A DNA stretch of 64,000 nt from Thermomonas carbonis. Its GTDB lineage: Bacteria; Pseudomonadota; Gammaproteobacteria; Xanthomonadales; Xanthomonadaceae. The notes beneath the pieces are model-generated. The model had not been told where the DNA came from. It saw nothing but the letters and a program-made list of their open reading frames with translations, and made no database searches. Below are positions 62,387 to 64,000 of this stretch, piece by piece; the first letter of the stretch is position 1, and each line of letters starts with the position of its first letter. Both the position numbers and the translations under genes were made by a program. The stretch is taken from contig NZ_CP060719.1 of the NCBI RefSeq assembly GCF_014396975.1, positions 1,708,001 to 1,772,000 of the forward strand, written 5' to 3'.

Positions 62387-63988
62387 TTAGGGGCTTTTGC
62401 TCGCGGGGGGGGCTGCTTGCGAGGAATCCGGAATTCTCCAAGAAGAACCACGTTGATCTATTGTCACCAAAACCGCCTCACCCGCGATCTTTCGCATGAG
62501 CGCGCGATCAGCTTCAGTTCCCTCGCTCAACATGTTGATGGTGCGTTCTTGGTTTCGTGGATAGTTCCTGACCAGATCGACGCTGTAGAGGGCGGGTCGG
62601 TCCGTAGAGAAAAAGACGACGGATCGGCCATCCTCCGGCGTAGGTGGTTGCTGCGCTATTGAAGTGTTGATCGTTTGGCGGGTCGAGTACATGAATGCTG
62701 GCATTGCCAGAAGGCCGGCACATATCGCGGTTGCAAGAAAGCTTCGTTGAGGCGATGTGCTTATCCCACGCACGGCAAAGACCCCGGCGGCAACGGCGAC
62801 CAAGCCCCAAGCTGAGTGGACGTAGCGATAGCCCCAGCCATGCCCTTGGTCGTAAGGAAAGAAAAAGTAGAATCCGAAAGTGATGAGGAATCCCGCCAGC
62901 AGCAGACGCTGGATAGTCGTTTGTCGTCTCGCGATCAGCGCAAGGATGAGGGTTCCTGGGGCGGCCCAGATGAGGGCTTTCCACGCGGCATACGAACGGA
63001 TAACGAGAAGTTCCAGGTTAGGAACGAAAAATATTCCCTGTAGCTTTTCCACCCATGAGGCGAAAAAGCCTGCATGCGTGGCGGTCACGCCAGAGAGGCG
63101 CAAGCCCATTGTGCTTGTCAACAGCGGCCAGCCGAGGCAAAGCAGCAATGTCAGTGGTAGGTATCCGGCTGCGAGAGGAACCAAGCGGCGGCGGCGCTCG
63201 GGATCGGCCAGCATCCAGATGAATACCGGGACTGCGAACAATGCATGAGGCACTGGGTTGTGCAATACGAGCGCGATGCTGCCGACTACGCCTGCAAGCA
63301 TTGCCTGGCGCCATCCCGGCCGAAGCAGCAGCCAGAGGAACAGCAAGTTGAGGGTAAGCAGTGCCGACATCGCGTAGTAGGACATCGCGTTGATGCTGTA
63401 CTGCGGGCAGGCCATTGCGACCAAGAACGCCCAACCAAATGCCTTGTCGGATCCACTTGCCTGCTTGGCCAGATCACCGATCAACCACAGGCCGATCGCA
63501 CCCATCAAGGGGTTGAGCAACCATTCTCCACCGAACAGGGCAAATGGCGTCATCAAAAGGGCCAAACCGGGCCAATAGGCGGAGGCTGCCTGTCCCGTGT
63601 CATGGTTAACAAGGATGAAAACTCCTTGGAAGCCAGGGACCACCATTCGATCCATCAGTTCAGGAGGGTAGGTCGCCGTGAGGGCCCCGCTTGCAAAAAT
63701 ACGCGCTTGGAGCAATGGGGCGTATTCGTCCATTGCCAGCGGAAAACCTTGATACACGACGCGCGAAGCAATCGCCAATATGGAGAATGCGGCAATGCAA
63801 GCGGTTATCGGACGATTGGTGATCGAGTCGGCCAGTTGTTCGATGAATCGGTGCAGTGGGCGTAATGCGAATGCCAGCAGCAGCGCCCCAAGCATCGCAA
63901 GTGAATTCGTGAAGTCGTTGTAGAACAGCAGTCGGTAATAAATCTGGTAGTCGAACTCCCCGAGACCCGGCACGCGCCCGGAATACAT
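62387..63988 (-). CDS. Polytopic membrane protein, GT-C glycosyltransferase-like (may extend past the window)
   Basis: 533 aa from the ATG at 63988; the frame remains open to the window edge (APLAMYSG), so the true start may lie outside. About eleven helices. After the second helix comes PLAMDEYAPLLQARIFASG, acidic residues in the first large loop as in GT-C transferases. A soluble C-terminal tail (about 460-533) has no recognised domain. It may add a sugar to a lipid-linked glycan at the outer face of the inner membrane. Confidence 0.75.
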   Translation of the reverse strand: MYSGRVPGLGEFDYQIYYRLLFYNDFTNSLAMLGALLLAFALRPLHRFIEQLADSITNRPITACIAAFSILAIASRVVYQGFPLAMDEYAPLLQARIFASGALTATYPPELMDRMVVPGFQGVFILVNHDTGQAASAYWPGLALLMTPFALFGGEWLLNPLMGAIGLWLIGDLAKQASGSDKAFGWAFLVAMACPQYSINAMSYYAMSALLTLNLLFLWLLLRPGWRQAMLAGVVGSIALVLHNPVPHALFAVPVFIWMLADPERRRRLVPLAAGYLPLTLLLCLGWPLLTSTMGLRLSGVTATHAGFFASWVEKLQGIFFVPNLELLVIRSYAAWKALIWAAPGTLILALIARRQTTIQRLLLAGFLITFGFYFFFPYDQGHGWGYRYVHSAWGLVAVAAGVFAVRGISTSPQRSFLATAICAGLLAMPAFMYSTRQTINTSIAQQPPTPEDGRSVVFFSTDRPALYSVDLVRNYPRNQERTINMLSEGTEADRALMRKIAGEAVLVTIDQRGSSWRIPDSSQAAPPASKSP

Positions 63989-64000
63989 GGCGAGTGGTGC

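Noticed and set aside
62116..62451. Separate 111-aa gene upstream of the methyltransferase
   Set aside because: It lies in a third frame; the real N-terminus is in the frame starting at 62305, joined by one missing base.

Overview
The window is a GC-rich, gene-dense chromosomal segment of a gammaproteobacterium, most likely from the Xanthomonadaceae/Lysobacteraceae (Xanthomonas, Lysobacter, Luteimonas, Thermomonas and relatives). Four things point there: a type II secretion operon in the Xanthomonas xps order (H-I-J-K-L-M-N-D), a division and cell-wall (dcw) cluster without murD, rnpB lying between rsmI and mraZ, and pilB/pilC/pilD/coaE next to a Nudix gene downstream of secA. No tRNA, rRNA, CRISPR array, prophage or transposase gene was seen.

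Layout. 1-6989 holds the distal type II secretion operon (pseudopilins H, I, J, K; assembly proteins L, M, N; secretin D), followed by two coupled glycosyltransferase-like genes (to 8760). Then come pyrF and ettA on the minus strand, glyA, and a plus-strand run nrdR-ribD-ribE-ribB-ribH-nusB-thiL for riboflavin and thiamine cofactors (to 18178). 18217-20855 holds a secreted SGNH hydrolase, a YraN nuclease-like gene and lpoA, all minus, divergent from rsmI. RNase P RNA and an NRDE-family gene precede the dcw cluster: mraZ-rsmH-ftsL-ftsI-murE-murF-mraY-ftsW-murG-murC-ddlB-ftsQ-ftsA-ftsZ-lpxC (23383-40284), mostly joined by 1-11 bp overlaps. Its promoter shows a TTGACA box and a 10-bp-phased array of MraZ-type boxes. 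A DUF721 gene, an M23 peptidase, secA and a Nudix/ThiE-like fusion follow.

From 45959 to the end nearly everything is on the minus strand: coaE, pilD, pilC, pilB (no pilA between pilC and pilB), a 1021-aa membrane protein fused to a spermidine-synthase-like domain, two tandem paralogous polytopic membrane proteins, and a lower-GC surface-polysaccharide-type block (GT2, three methyltransferases, GtrA, GT4 and a GT-C-like membrane protein) that runs off the right edge.

Main observations. (1) Four genes (ftsZ, one membrane paralogue, the GT2 gene, one methyltransferase) are each broken by one small indel in a G/C run or GC repeat. In each case the downstream frame restores the expected protein, which suggests sequencing error, although real lesions or phase variation cannot be excluded for the accessory genes. 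(2) The three-gene membrane operon beside the pilus genes is the best candidate for an undescribed system. (3) The RibB protein carries a GTP cyclohydrolase II-like domain without its zinc and catalytic residues. (4) A three-hairpin repeat of about 100 bp occurs in two inverted copies, downstream of rsmI and of secA.
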